Shown piece by piece: positions 34,509-42,785 of a stretch of DNA of 64,000 nt. Each line of letters opens with the position of its first letter. The stretch's first letter is position 1. The stretch is from Streptomyces sp. S.PNR 29 (lineage in GTDB: Bacteria > Actinomycetota > Actinomycetes > Streptomycetales > Streptomycetaceae). The stretch is taken from NCBI RefSeq assembly GCF_030386795.1, contig NZ_JANUQM010000006.1, positions 374,601 to 438,600 of the forward strand, in the 5' to 3' direction. The notes under the pieces are model-generated. The model was not told the origin of the DNA. It saw only the letters and a list, made by a program, of their open reading frames with translations, and did no database searches. Position numbers and translations under genes: made by a program.

Positions 34509-34530
34509 GTTGCAAAGGAGTCTTTGCAAC
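34509..34530. promoter_or_regulatory. 9-bp inverted repeat, likely ArsR-type operator
   Basis: GTTGCAAAG and CTTTGCAAC are perfect 9-bp arms around a GAGT centre. They end 14 bp before the ATG of the ArsR-like regulator, where an autorepression site would sit. No other strong ribosome site is present for that ATG. Confidence 0.6.
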
Positions 34531-34544
34531 ATTACTTTGTCCGC

Positions 34545-35120
34545 ATGCCCGAAGAGCTGCGCCCCCGACTGCTCGACGCCCGCTCACTGCGCGGCCTCGC
34601 CCACCCCCTGCGTATGCAGCTGCTCGTCGCCCTACGGCGCGAAGGACCCGCCACCGCGTCCCAACTCGCGCAGAAGCTGGGCGAGTCGAGCGGTGCGACC
34701 AGCTACCACCTGCGCCAGCTCGCCGCGCACGGCTTCATCGAGGACGCGCCGGAGCACGGCAAGGGGCGGGAGCGGTGGTGGCAGGCGGTCGATCAGGGCC
34801 TGATGTTCGACGAGACCCTGCTCAGGGATCCCGACCCTGAGGTGCGCGGAGCCGCCGCCGTGTTCCGCTACGAAGTCGCCAACGTCCACACGCAGGAGAT
34901 CGCCACGTGGCTCGGCACCCAGCACGAGTTGCCCGAGGAATGGGACAGCGCGAGCGATCTGAGCGACTTCAGCGGGCGGCTCACGCCCGAGATGGCCCGT
35001 GAACTCATCCAGAAGATGCACGAGCTCATCGAGAGCTACCGCCCTCTCCCCGAGGACACCCCCGGCGCGCGGACGGTACGCATCCACACGCACGTGTTCC
35101 CCAGCTCCCGCACTCTGTGA
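34545..35120 (+). CDS. ArsR-like winged-helix regulator
   Basis: The product is 191 residues. The N-terminal winged helix (SLRGLAHPLRMQLLVALRREGPATASQLAQKLGESSGATSYHLRQLAAHGFIED) is ArsR/HTH_20-like. The C-terminal half is helical and lacks obvious metal-binding Cys clusters, so it probably senses something other than metals. I use the ATG at 34545. A TTG at 34524 with AAAGGAG too close upstream is possible, and a leaderless transcript is also possible. The inverted repeat just upstream suggests autoregulation. The next small gene starts 15 bp after its stop. Confidence 0.87.
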   Translation: MPEELRPRLLDARSLRGLAHPLRMQLLVALRREGPATASQLAQKLGESSGATSYHLRQLAAHGFIEDAPEHGKGRERWWQAVDQGLMFDETLLRDPDPEVRGAAAVFRYEVANVHTQEIATWLGTQHELPEEWDSASDLSDFSGRLTPEMARELIQKMHELIESYRPLPEDTPGARTVRIHTHVFPSSRTL

Positions 35121-35134
35121 AAGGCGACAACCCG

Positions 35135-35323
35135 ATGCAGCCCGACATCCACCTCGCCCTGCACCACACCCGCGCCGCCGAACTCCACGCCCAGGCCGAG
35201 GCCCACCGCCTCGCCGCTGAAGCCAGGCGTCCCCATGACCTCCGGATCCGCCTCGGCTGGACCCTCGTGGAATTAGGGCTCCGCCTCGCCACCCCGAAGC
35301 CGGCCCTCGCCCCTAGCAGCTAG
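35135..35323 (+). CDS. Small conserved protein next to ArsR-like regulator
   Basis: The product is 62 residues, helical, His/Ala/Arg-rich at the N-terminus (LALHHTRAAELHAQAEAHRLA), with a short hydrophobic C-terminal helix. An alternative GTG at 35117 would overlap the regulator stop. Such small proteins often follow ArsR-like genes in Streptomyces, but the role is unknown. It overlaps the 3' end of the convergent YlbL-like gene by 11 bp. Confidence 0.62.
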   Translation: MQPDIHLALHHTRAAELHAQAEAHRLAAEARRPHDLRIRLGWTLVELGLRLATPKPALAPSS

Positions 35324-36104
35324 GCACGGAACCCTTCCCGCTCTCCAGCGCCACCAGAGAGTTCACCGCGCTCTTCAGCGTGGTCACCGGAATCAGCCGC
35401 AGCCCCTTCGGCAGTTCCGCCTCCGCCTCACCGCACTCCGCCTTCGGCACCAGGAAGACGGTCGCCCCGTCCCGCCGGGCGGCCTGCGTCTTGAGGGACA
35501 CGCCGCCGACGGCGCCGACCGTGCCGTCGGCGCTGATCGTGCCCGTACCGGCGATGGTGCGACCGCCCGTGAGGTCGCCGCCGCTGCCGTCGCCCTTCAG
35601 CTTGTCGATGATCCCGAGGGAGAAGAGCAGGCCGGCGCTGGGGCCGCCGACGTCGGCGAGCTTCAGCGTGACCTTGACGTTCTTGTCGCTGAGGTCGAGG
35701 TAGTTCAGCGCGGCCCGGGTGGCGTCGTCCTGGGACTCCTTCATCTGCTCCGCGTTGTGCTGTTCGATCTCCTCGACGTTGTCGCCGCTCGGGTAGACCG
35801 CGTCGCGGGGCATGACCGCGCGGTCGGTGCGGAACCAGCCGTCGATCAGGTCGGTCAGCGAGATGTGCGCGTCCGGGCCGGTCGCCACGATGGCCGTCAT
35901 CCGCAGCTGCCCGCTCGTGTCCCGGGTCTTCGCACCCGAGATCGTGATCACCGGGACGCCCTTGTTCGCGCCGAGGACATTCGCCGTCAGACCGGGCTGC
36001 GCCACGGAGAACGGCAGCGGCGCGAACGCCGCCGTGGCGAGCAGAGCCACGACGGGGAGGGCGCAGACGGCGACGGCCCGGGGTCGGGTGAAACGAGAGA
36101 GCAC
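35313..36104 (-). CDS. YlbL/Lon-type (S16) membrane-associated serine protease
   Basis: The product is 263 residues. A signal or anchor helix (about 10-30) is followed by a region resembling the PDZ part of YlbL proteins and a C-terminal Lon proteolytic domain. The catalytic Ser is in VGGPSAGLLFSLG, and the catalytic Lys is in GGVSLKTQAARRDGA about 45 residues later, a Ser-Lys dyad. In Bacillus, YlbL processes a cell-division inhibitor; the target here is unknown. The start is GTG at 36104. Confidence 0.88.
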   Translation of the reverse strand: MLSRFTRPRAVAVCALPVVALLATAAFAPLPFSVAQPGLTANVLGANKGVPVITISGAKTRDTSGQLRMTAIVATGPDAHISLTDLIDGWFRTDRAVMPRDAVYPSGDNVEEIEQHNAEQMKESQDDATRAALNYLDLSDKNVKVTLKLADVGGPSAGLLFSLGIIDKLKGDGSGGDLTGGRTIAGTGTISADGTVGAVGGVSLKTQAARRDGATVFLVPKAECGEAEAELPKGLRLIPVTTLKSAVNSLVALESGKGSVPSC

Positions 36105-36156
36105 GTCATCAATCTACGGGACGACGATTTCCGGCCATCGGCCGGTGGGCGACGGA

Positions 36157-36798
36157 TCAGCGCAGGGCCTCGGCAACCTCCTTCGCCGCGTCCACGACAC
36201 GCGGCCCCACCCTCTCCGGCACCACGTCCGCCAGCATCACCACTCCCACACTGCCCTCGACGCCCGTCACCCCGACCAGCGGCGCGGCCGCCCCGCACGC
36301 CCCCGTCTCCAGCTCCCCGTGCGTCAGCGTGTACCCGGGCTCGGCCATCGGCTGCTGCCGGGCCGCGAGGATCGCCCTGCCGGCCGCGCCCCGGTCCAGC
36401 GGATGCCGGAACCCCGCCCTGTACGCCACGTGGTAGTCCGTCCACGTCGGCTCGACCACCGCCACGGCCAGCGCGTCCGTCCCGTCCACCAACGTCAGAT
36501 GAGCCGTCGCCCCGATGTCCTCCGCCAGCGACCTGAGCGCCGGCATCGCCGCCTCCCGCACCAGCGGATGCACCTGGCGGCCCAGCCGCAGCACCCCGAG
36601 CCCCACCCGGGCCCGCCCGCCCAGATCACGGCGTACCAGCGCGTGCTGTTCCAGCGTGGCGAGCAACCGGTACACGACAGTCCGGTTCACTCCGAGTCTG
36701 TGGGAAAGCTCGGTCACGGTCAGCCCGTGATCCGTGTCGGCCAGCAGCTTGAGGACGCGCAGTCCTCTGTCGAGCGTCTGGGAGGTCTCCGCGGTCAC
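36157..36798 (-). CDS. IclR family transcriptional regulator
   Basis: The product is 213 residues. The N-terminal winged helix (TLDRGLRVLKLLADTDHGLTVTELSHRLGVNRTVVYRLLATLEQHALVRRD) and a C-terminal effector domain (ARVGLGVLRLGRQ, AEDIGATAHLTLVDGTDALAVAVVE) define IclR. The GTG at 36798 has AAGGAG 8 nt upstream. It is somewhat shorter than typical (about 250). No obvious catabolic target is adjacent. Confidence 0.9.
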   Translation of the reverse strand: MTAETSQTLDRGLRVLKLLADTDHGLTVTELSHRLGVNRTVVYRLLATLEQHALVRRDLGGRARVGLGVLRLGRQVHPLVREAAMPALRSLAEDIGATAHLTLVDGTDALAVAVVEPTWTDYHVAYRAGFRHPLDRGAAGRAILAARQQPMAEPGYTLTHGELETGACGAAAPLVGVTGVEGSVGVVMLADVVPERVGPRVVDAAKEVAEALR

Positions 36799-37226
36799 GA
36801 CGCCCACTCCTTAGTGGTGAGGTCGGCGGCCCCCTCGCGGCGATGCGTCACCGAGTCCCGTCGGCGACGCGCGTCAGAGGCCGCCGATCGGCCGGCGGCC
36901 CGGCCTGTCCGGACCGCGTCGCTTCACGGCTGCGCTCCGCGGCGGCGCTGCCACGGGGCGTGTGCGTAGCGGGACAGTAGCGAAGCGGGTTCGCTGAGCG
37001 GAAGGCTCCGTCCAGAATCCGGGCATTGGCCGGGATGAAGTACCTGCCTTTGTCCGGATACGTACAGGGCCCAGCTTGTGCCATACGCAATCCCTGCATA
37101 CGGCGCGCACCACCGAGCGCGCACGACGAGGGGCGCGCGCCCCGTCACCAGGACCCGCGCCCCACAAACCCGCACGTCATACGCCCGTCAGGGCTGAGCC
37201 CTGTTGTGTGGATCAGGCCGGCGTCG
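36799..37226. other. 428-bp intergenic region, no gene seen
   Basis: It lies upstream of the IclR gene and downstream of the helicase gene. It contains a GC-rich dyad near 36882-36899 and a small CAGGGCT-G-AGCCCTG hairpin at 37189-37203 that may end the helicase transcript. No frame shows conserved protein character. Confidence 0.5.
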
Positions 37227-39026
37227 TCACCGCATCCGGGTCGCCCACTCCTGCACCTTGGCGATCCGCTGCCGCAGCTGCCCCGCCGTGGCCTCGGCGG
37301 CCGGCGGGCCGCCGCACACCCGGCGCAGCTCGGTGTGGATGACGCCGTGCGGCTTGCCGCTCTGGTGGACGTACGCCCCGACCATCGTGTTGAGCTGGCG
37401 GCGCAGCTCCATCATCTCCTTGTGCGAGACCACCGGCCGCCGCTCGGCGGGCAGTTCGAGCAGGTCGGCCTCCTCGTCCGGCTTCTTGCGGCTGTGCGCG
37501 ATCTGCCGGGCCTGCCGCTTCTGCAGCAGCAGCTGCACCTGGTCGGGCTCCAGCAGGCCCGGGATGCCGAGGTAGTCCTGCTCCTCCTCGCTCCCCGGGT
37601 GGGCCTGCATGCCGAACTCGGCGCCGTTGTACATGACCCGGTCGAAGACGGCGTCGGACTCCAGCGCCTCGAAGGGCAGCATGTCCTGCTCGCCGGTGTC
37701 CTCGTCCTGCTGCTTGTTCGCCTCCTCCATCTCCTTCTCGGACTCGGCGTACGGGTCCTCCTCCTCGCCGCCCTTCTTGGGCTTGTCGAGGACGTGGTCG
37801 CGCTCGCGCTCCATCTCATGGGCGAAGGAGAGCAGGTCCGGCACGGTCGGCAGGAACACGGAGGCGGTCTCGCCGCGCCGCCGGGACCGTACGAAACGGC
37901 CGACGGCCTGCGCGAAGAACAGCGGCGTCGAGATGGTCGTCGCATACACCCCGACCGCGAGCCGGGGCACGTCGACGCCCTCGGACACCATGCGGACGGC
38001 GACCATCCAGCGGTCGGTGTTGCCGCTGAACTCGTCGATCCGCGAGGACGCGCCGGCGTCGTCGGACAGCACGAGGGTCGCCTTGCTGCCGGTGATCTCA
38101 CGGATCAGCTTGGCGTACGCGCGCGCGGAGTCCTGGTCGGAGGCGATGACGAGCGCGCCCGCGTCGGGGATGGCCTTCCTGACCTCGGTCAGCCGCTGGT
38201 CGGCGGCGCGCAGCACGGCCGGCATCCACTCGCCGCGCGGATCCAGCGCCGTACGCCACGCCTGGCTGATGGCGTCCTTGGTCATGGGCTCGCCGAGCCG
38301 TGCCGCGACCTCGTCGCCGGCCTTGGTGCGCCAGCGCATGTTGCCGCTGTAGGAGAGGAAGATGACCGGGCGGACGACCCCGTCGGCGAGGGCCGATCCG
38401 TACCCGTACGTGTAGTCGGCGGCGGACCGCCGGATCCCGTCGTTGCCTTCCTCGTACGTGACGAAGGGGATGGGGTTGGTGTCGGACCGGAACGGCGTAC
38501 CGGTCAGGGCGAGGCGGCGGGTGGCGGGCTCGAAGGCCTCCAGACAGGCCTCGCCCCAGGACTTGCTGTCACCGGCGTGGTGGATCTCGTCCAGGATGAC
38601 GAGGGTCTTGCGCTGCTCGACGCGGTTGCGGTGCAGCATGGGCCGCACGCCGACGCCGGCGTAGGTGACGGCGACCCCGTGGTACTCCTTGCCGAGCGGC
38701 CCGGCGCTGTACTCGGGGTCCAGCTTGATGCCTATGCGCGCGGCCGCCTCCGCCCACTGCTTCTTGAGGTGCTCGGTGGGCGCGACCACGGTCACCTGCT
38801 GCACGACGTGGTGGTGCAGCAGCCAGGAGGCCAGCGTGAGCGCGAAGGTGGTCTTGCCGGCGCCGGGGGTGGCGACCGCCAGGAAGTCACGCGGCTGCTC
38901 CTGGATGTACTTCTCCATCGCCCCCTGCTGCCAGGCACGCAGCTTGCTGGCGGTGCCCCAGGGGGCGCGGCCGGGGAAGGCCGGGGACAGGTGGTGCGAG
39001 GAGCTGGAGCTGGCGGTGGTAGTCAC
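37227..39026 (-). CDS. DEAD/DEAH-box superfamily 2 helicase
   Basis: The product is 599 residues. Motif I ATPGAGKTTFAL and motif II DEIHH (DExH) are present, with TLTGTPF as motif III and VSEGVDVPRL and QAVGRFVRSR as motifs V and VI. This is the XPB/UvsW-like SF2 arrangement. A Glu/Asp-rich insert (about 420-455) separates the helicase core from a C-terminal helical domain. It may act in DNA repair, but no target is evident. Confidence 0.92.
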   Translation of the reverse strand: MTTTASSSSSHHLSPAFPGRAPWGTASKLRAWQQGAMEKYIQEQPRDFLAVATPGAGKTTFALTLASWLLHHHVVQQVTVVAPTEHLKKQWAEAAARIGIKLDPEYSAGPLGKEYHGVAVTYAGVGVRPMLHRNRVEQRKTLVILDEIHHAGDSKSWGEACLEAFEPATRRLALTGTPFRSDTNPIPFVTYEEGNDGIRRSAADYTYGYGSALADGVVRPVIFLSYSGNMRWRTKAGDEVAARLGEPMTKDAISQAWRTALDPRGEWMPAVLRAADQRLTEVRKAIPDAGALVIASDQDSARAYAKLIREITGSKATLVLSDDAGASSRIDEFSGNTDRWMVAVRMVSEGVDVPRLAVGVYATTISTPLFFAQAVGRFVRSRRRGETASVFLPTVPDLLSFAHEMERERDHVLDKPKKGGEEEDPYAESEKEMEEANKQQDEDTGEQDMLPFEALESDAVFDRVMYNGAEFGMQAHPGSEEEQDYLGIPGLLEPDQVQLLLQKRQARQIAHSRKKPDEEADLLELPAERRPVVSHKEMMELRRQLNTMVGAYVHQSGKPHGVIHTELRRVCGGPPAAEATAGQLRQRIAKVQEWATRMR

Positions 39027-39150
39027 GGTCTCCGTATGGGTCGAGATGGGTCGAGCGACTCGGCTGGGTATGACAACCGGGCCACCCTACCGGCGGCCCG
39101 GCGCTGTCAACGCGCGGACCAGGCCGCCTCGCCCGAGGGTGGGACCGACG

Positions 39151-39370
39151 TCACACCCCCTGCTCGGCCAGCTCCCGCAACACCTCGGCGATCGCCTTGG
39201 CTTCGTCCATGCTGCCCGTGGCGACTGCGATGACGAGACGCTCGGCACCGTCGATGTCCGGCCTCAGCTGCACGCCTTTCATGGCGAGGAAGACGACGCA
39301 GGACACCCACGCCGTGCGCTCGTTCCAGCAAGCCCACGTCGCGCACGACAACCCTCTGGTCGTCGACGGA
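39151..39370 (-). pseudogene. Degraded Doc/Fic toxin remnant
   Basis: One frame encodes NERTAWVSCVVFLAMKGVQLRPD and a C-terminal helix ending AEVLRELAEQGV, matching the end of Doc toxins (the NxRTAW...VFLAMNGV segment). A second frame just upstream reads VRDVGLLERA, resembling the Doc N-terminal region. The region between, including the HPFxxGNKR Fic catalytic loop, is deleted or frameshifted. No antitoxin is adjacent, so this is a dead toxin gene. Confidence 0.65.
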
Positions 39371-39378
39371 GGTACCAC

Positions 39379-40845
39379 TCAGGGCGCGGCACGCAGTCGC
39401 GTCGTCACCCAAGCCCCCACCAGCGCCACGACCGCCATCGGCAGGAACACCGCGGCGAACGCGGCGGGGTGGCCGGCCGAGGCGTGGGTGGCCGTGTGGC
39501 TGACGGTGCCGCCGCCGAGGGCGGCGAAGGCGGCGCCGGTCGCGGCGAGGAGGACGACGTTGGTGAGGCCGTCGGAGATCTGGAGGGCGGCGGAGTTGGT
39601 GCCGGCCTCCTCGGGGGCGGAGAGGTGGAGCAGGAGCACGCTGGTGGAGGAGATGACCAGGCCCATGCCGAAGCAGCCGAAGGCCGAGGCGACGGCCACG
39701 ATCCAGACGGGCACGGCGTCGATCAGCACGCTCGGTGCCGTGGCGATGGCCGCCGCCACCAGCACCATCCCCAGCGTCATCAGCCGTTCCCGGTACGGTT
39801 CCGCCCGCTGCCGGGACTGCATCCACGAGCCGAGCGCCCACGTCGCACCGCCCGCGGCGAGCGAGAAGCCGGCGAGCGTCGGGGACAGCCCCCGCTGGGT
39901 GACCAGCATCAGCGGGACGAAGGACTCGGCGGAGACGAACGAACCGGCGGCGATACCGCGCAGCAGCACGACGGAGGGCAGGCCCCGGGCCGCCCGGTAG
40001 GTGCCGCGCGGGAGCAGCCCGAGGACGGCCGGGACGAGCAGTAACGCCCCTGCCACGCCGGGGACGAGCGAGACCCACCGCAGGTCCTGGGCGGCGTACT
40101 GCAGCAGTCCGGCGCCGAGGGAGATGCCGAGGGCGAGGCGGATACGGCGGCGGTCGAAGGAGGCGGCGGGTCCGGTCCCGTCCGCGGCCGGTGCCTTCTC
40201 CACCGGGCCGGAGGCACGGCGCCGTATCTGCGGCAGGGCGAGCGCCAGCGGGAAGACGACCAGGACCGGGATCCCGACGAACACCCACCTCCACCCGAGG
40301 TGTTCGGTCACCGCGCCCGAGGCCAGCGGGCCGACGATCGACGGGACGACCCAGCTCGCCGCGAACGCCGCCATGATGGCCGGGCGCAGCCGCTCCGGGT
40401 AGGCGCGGCCGACGAGGACGTACAGCGCGACGATCACCAGTCCGCCGCCGAGCCCCTGCACGGCCCGCCCCGCGATGAACAGCCACATCGCCGTCGCCGT
40501 CCCCGCCAGCAGCAGCCCGGCCGCGAAGGCGGCGATCCCCGTGGTGAGCGCACCGAGCGGCCCACGCCGGTCCGACCACTGCCCCGCCAGCACCATCCCG
40601 AACAGGCTGGTGGTGAAGAACCCCGAGAACGCGAACGCGTACAGCGACACCCCGTCCAACTCCCGCGCCGCCACCGGCATCGCCGTACCGACGGCTGTCG
40701 CCTCGAAGGCGATGAGCAGGACGACGGAGACGATGCCGATGCTCAGGGAGCGGTAGGGGCGGCTGAGTACGGTGCCGGCGCGCTCGGCGTACTCGTCGTC
40801 GCGCTCATCGGCCGAGGGCAGGTCGGAGGTCTCGGGGGTGGTCAT
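39379..40845 (-). CDS. MFS transporter (drug-exporter type)
   Basis: This 488-residue, multi-helix major facilitator protein has FEATAVGTAMPVAARELDG in helix 1, GQWSDRRGPLG as the A-like loop and GRAVQGLGGGLVIVALYVLVGRAYPERLR as the family signature, and it has about 12-14 helices. The sequence is consistent with drug/proton antiport; the substrate is unknown. The start is the ATG at 40845 (GTG at 40866 is an alternative), with no strong ribosome site for either. Confidence 0.9.
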   Translation of the reverse strand: MTTPETSDLPSADERDDEYAERAGTVLSRPYRSLSIGIVSVVLLIAFEATAVGTAMPVAARELDGVSLYAFAFSGFFTTSLFGMVLAGQWSDRRGPLGALTTGIAAFAAGLLLAGTATAMWLFIAGRAVQGLGGGLVIVALYVLVGRAYPERLRPAIMAAFAASWVVPSIVGPLASGAVTEHLGWRWVFVGIPVLVVFPLALALPQIRRRASGPVEKAPAADGTGPAASFDRRRIRLALGISLGAGLLQYAAQDLRWVSLVPGVAGALLLVPAVLGLLPRGTYRAARGLPSVVLLRGIAAGSFVSAESFVPLMLVTQRGLSPTLAGFSLAAGGATWALGSWMQSRQRAEPYRERLMTLGMVLVAAAIATAPSVLIDAVPVWIVAVASAFGCFGMGLVISSTSVLLLHLSAPEEAGTNSAALQISDGLTNVVLLAATGAAFAALGGGTVSHTATHASAGHPAAFAAVFLPMAVVALVGAWVTTRLRAAP

Positions 40846-41040
40846 GGTCGTCAGGGTAAGGGCCACGGACCACTTTGACCCCTGTCGAGAGATGCCTCCG
40901 GGCCGGGACCTTGGTCCTACGACCCCCGTTCATGAACGGGGTATGGCAGTCGCGTTGCGGCGCCGGCGGTTTCCTTGAGCCCTGGTCGGCCGGCGGCCTA
41001 CGGTCGTTTCACCGAGTTCGAGCGGACGAACTTCGGTGAT

Positions 41041-41112
41041 GGCCGTGTGCCCGAGTGGTTTAGGGACTCGCCTGCAAAGCGAGTTACGTGGGTTCGATTC
41101 CCGCCACGGCCT
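41041..41112 (+). tRNA. tRNA-Cys (anticodon GCA)
   Basis: The acceptor stem GGCCGTG pairs with CACGGCC, and the discriminator is T, typical of tRNA-Cys. The anticodon stem CTCGC/GCGAG holds the loop CTGCAAA, giving GCA. The T-arm is GTGGG-TTCGATT-CCCGC. CCA is not encoded. Confidence 0.96.
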
Positions 41113-41124
41113 CAAAAAGGGCGC

Positions 41125-41146
41125 CGGTCGGCTGCCAAGCCGACCG
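41125..41146. terminator. Hairpin after tRNA-Cys
   Basis: CGGTCGGC and GCCGACCG form an 8-bp stem around a TGCCAA loop, 13 bp after the tRNA and preceded by AAAAAGGG. It is probably the tRNA terminator. Confidence 0.65.
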
Positions 41147-41184
41147 TGCGCCCGAGTCGTTCGGGGTCGATTCCCGCCACGGCC
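41144..41184 (+). repeat. Truncated tRNA-Cys duplicate / possible attachment-site repeat
   Basis: The segment repeats the start of the tRNA (CCGTGCGCCCGAGTCG, near match) joined directly to its 3' end, lacking the anticodon arm. An 18-bp stretch (41167-41184) is identical to tRNA positions 41094-41111. It could be a remnant of site-specific integration at the tRNA or a decayed tandem copy. Confidence 0.7.
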
Positions 41185-41215
41185 CCTGACGCCCCGAGCG
41201 GGCGACCGTTGCCGT

Positions 41216-41415
41216 CACGTGGTGAGGCCCGCGTCGCGGGCCAGGAGGGCGGCCTGGACTCGGTTGGTTACCTCCAGGGCGGCCAGGATGCGGCTGACGT
41301 GGGTTTTGACGGTGCTTTCGCGCATGGTGAGGCGGGTGGCGATGTCCGCGTTGCTGTCGCCTCGGGCCAGCAGGGTCAGAAGAAACCCGTCGGCTCCGGC
41401 GGCGAGGGCGTTGTA
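41216..41415 (-). pseudogene. LuxR-family response regulator remnant
   Basis: The frame encodes VYNALAAGADGFLL, the end of a receiver domain. It runs straight into LARGDSNADIATRLTMRESTVKTH and VSRILAALEVTNRVQAALLARDAGL, a NarL-type helix-turn-helix. The linker and first HTH helix are deleted (LLTLLARG junction) and most of the receiver is gone. It is truncated at the 5' side into the next gene's end. No start codon is supported. Confidence 0.75.
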
Positions 41416-41437
41416 GACGGCGCCTTCATCCCCACGC

Positions 41438-42661
41438 TCACCCTGCTGCTGACCGACGGCGTACGGCGAAGACGAGCAGGCCGCCGAGTGCTGCCGCGGC
41501 GGCTGCCGCGCCGGCGAGGAGCGGGGTGCCGTCGGAGCCCGTGCCGGCCAGGCTGCCGCCGGTGGAGCTGCTGGAGGAGCCGCCGGTCGAGGTACCCGCC
41601 GTCGTGGAGCCCGTCGTGCCCGAGCCGCCGGCGGCCTGGCCCTGCGGGTCGTTGCCGTCGTCGCCCGAGCCGGAGCCGCCGTCTGCCGAACCGCCGCCGG
41701 TGGCGGAGCCTTCCGAGGGGCTCGGGCTCGGGACGGGTTCGTTGTCGCTCGGCAGGTCGATCCTGATCCGGGCCGTGTCGTTGTCGGGGTTCTTGTCGTA
41801 TACCGGGTGAATGCCGTAGACGGAGGTCGCCTTCACCTCGCCCACGGGGTCCTCCGTGGTCTTGTCGATCTTCACGAAGAAGGTGTACTCGAGCGTCTGG
41901 CCGACCTCGATGGTGTGGTCGGCGGGCCAGCAGACGTACTGAGGCTTGCCCGGTGTCCCCTTCGGCCCGCTCGGTCCGTCGATCCCGAAGGGCGCACAGT
42001 CCTCGGGTACTTGGGCGGCGGTCGTGCCGGTCGGGATGCGCACCAGGAGTGCCGGGTGGTCGTCGCTCTCCTGGTTCTGGATCCAGCCCGGGCCGTCGTT
42101 GCGCAGCCTTGCCGTGAACGACTGCCCGCTGCCGGGGAGCCCCTCGGGTTCCTCGCCCATCGCGACGAGGTCGGCCGAGCTGTCCGCGGTCAGGGTCAGC
42201 CGCTTGTAGCTGTCGGTGAACCCCTCGTCCGGGGCCTCGCCGGTGCGCCCGGTGCCGTACTCGACGGCCTCCATCAGTGCCTTGGGCAGCGCCTTGAACC
42301 GTACGGGCGTGGTGACGGAGGCGCCGGGTTCGATGACCGTGTCGAGTTCGCACAGCGCCTGCCTGACCTGGCCGGCGATGGTCGAATAGGTGCAGCCTTC
42401 GACGGGCTCCGGGAAGTCGAGCCCACGGGTCAGCCGCATCCGGAAGGTGACGCCGTCCGCGGCCTGCGTGCCCCGGTTGGTGATGGTGACCGACTTGTCG
42501 TACACATCGCCGGGCTTGGGAGCGGCGCTCGGGAGAGTCGAGATCACCAGGTCGGGTCCGGCCTCCTCGGCATACGCCGCGGGAGCGGCGACGGCCGGAA
42601 GCGCGGCGGCGATCGCGGCAGCGGCCACTACGGCTGCGGCGGGGCGGATGCGCTCACGCAC
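41438..42661 (-). CDS. Secreted LAxTG-type cell-wall-anchored protein
   Basis: The product is 407 residues. The signal peptide is about residues 1-31 (cleavage near AYAEE). The middle is a beta-rich CARDB/DUF11-like region (VTITNRGTQAADGVTF, RLRNDGPGW). A Ser/Gly/Thr/Asp low-complexity stretch (about 300-365) leads to the sorting signal LAGTG, followed by a hydrophobic helix and the basic tail RRRSAAG. LAxTG is the motif of Streptomyces sortase E, so it is probably linked to peptidoglycan. No sortase gene is adjacent. Confidence 0.88.
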   Translation of the reverse strand: MRERIRPAAAVVAAAAIAAALPAVAAPAAYAEEAGPDLVISTLPSAAPKPGDVYDKSVTITNRGTQAADGVTFRMRLTRGLDFPEPVEGCTYSTIAGQVRQALCELDTVIEPGASVTTPVRFKALPKALMEAVEYGTGRTGEAPDEGFTDSYKRLTLTADSSADLVAMGEEPEGLPGSGQSFTARLRNDGPGWIQNQESDDHPALLVRIPTGTTAAQVPEDCAPFGIDGPSGPKGTPGKPQYVCWPADHTIEVGQTLEYTFFVKIDKTTEDPVGEVKATSVYGIHPVYDKNPDNDTARIRIDLPSDNEPVPSPSPSEGSATGGGSADGGSGSGDDGNDPQGQAAGGSGTTGSTTAGTSTGGSSSSSTGGSLAGTGSDGTPLLAGAAAAAAALGGLLVFAVRRRSAAG

Positions 42662-42785
42662 GGTTGGTCTCCTCGTGGGGGGACAGACAGGACAGCGACC
42701 AGGCCGTTTGCCGCCAGGTCATGTCCTGGACACCTGAGAGGCCCCGGAGGTTGTAGTGGTCCGGGCGATCGCCCGCGGGCGCTGG

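Noticed and set aside
37227..39026. CRISPR-associated or restriction helicase
   Set aside because: No nuclease or cas/hsd genes around it; it matches a stand-alone XPB-like helicase.
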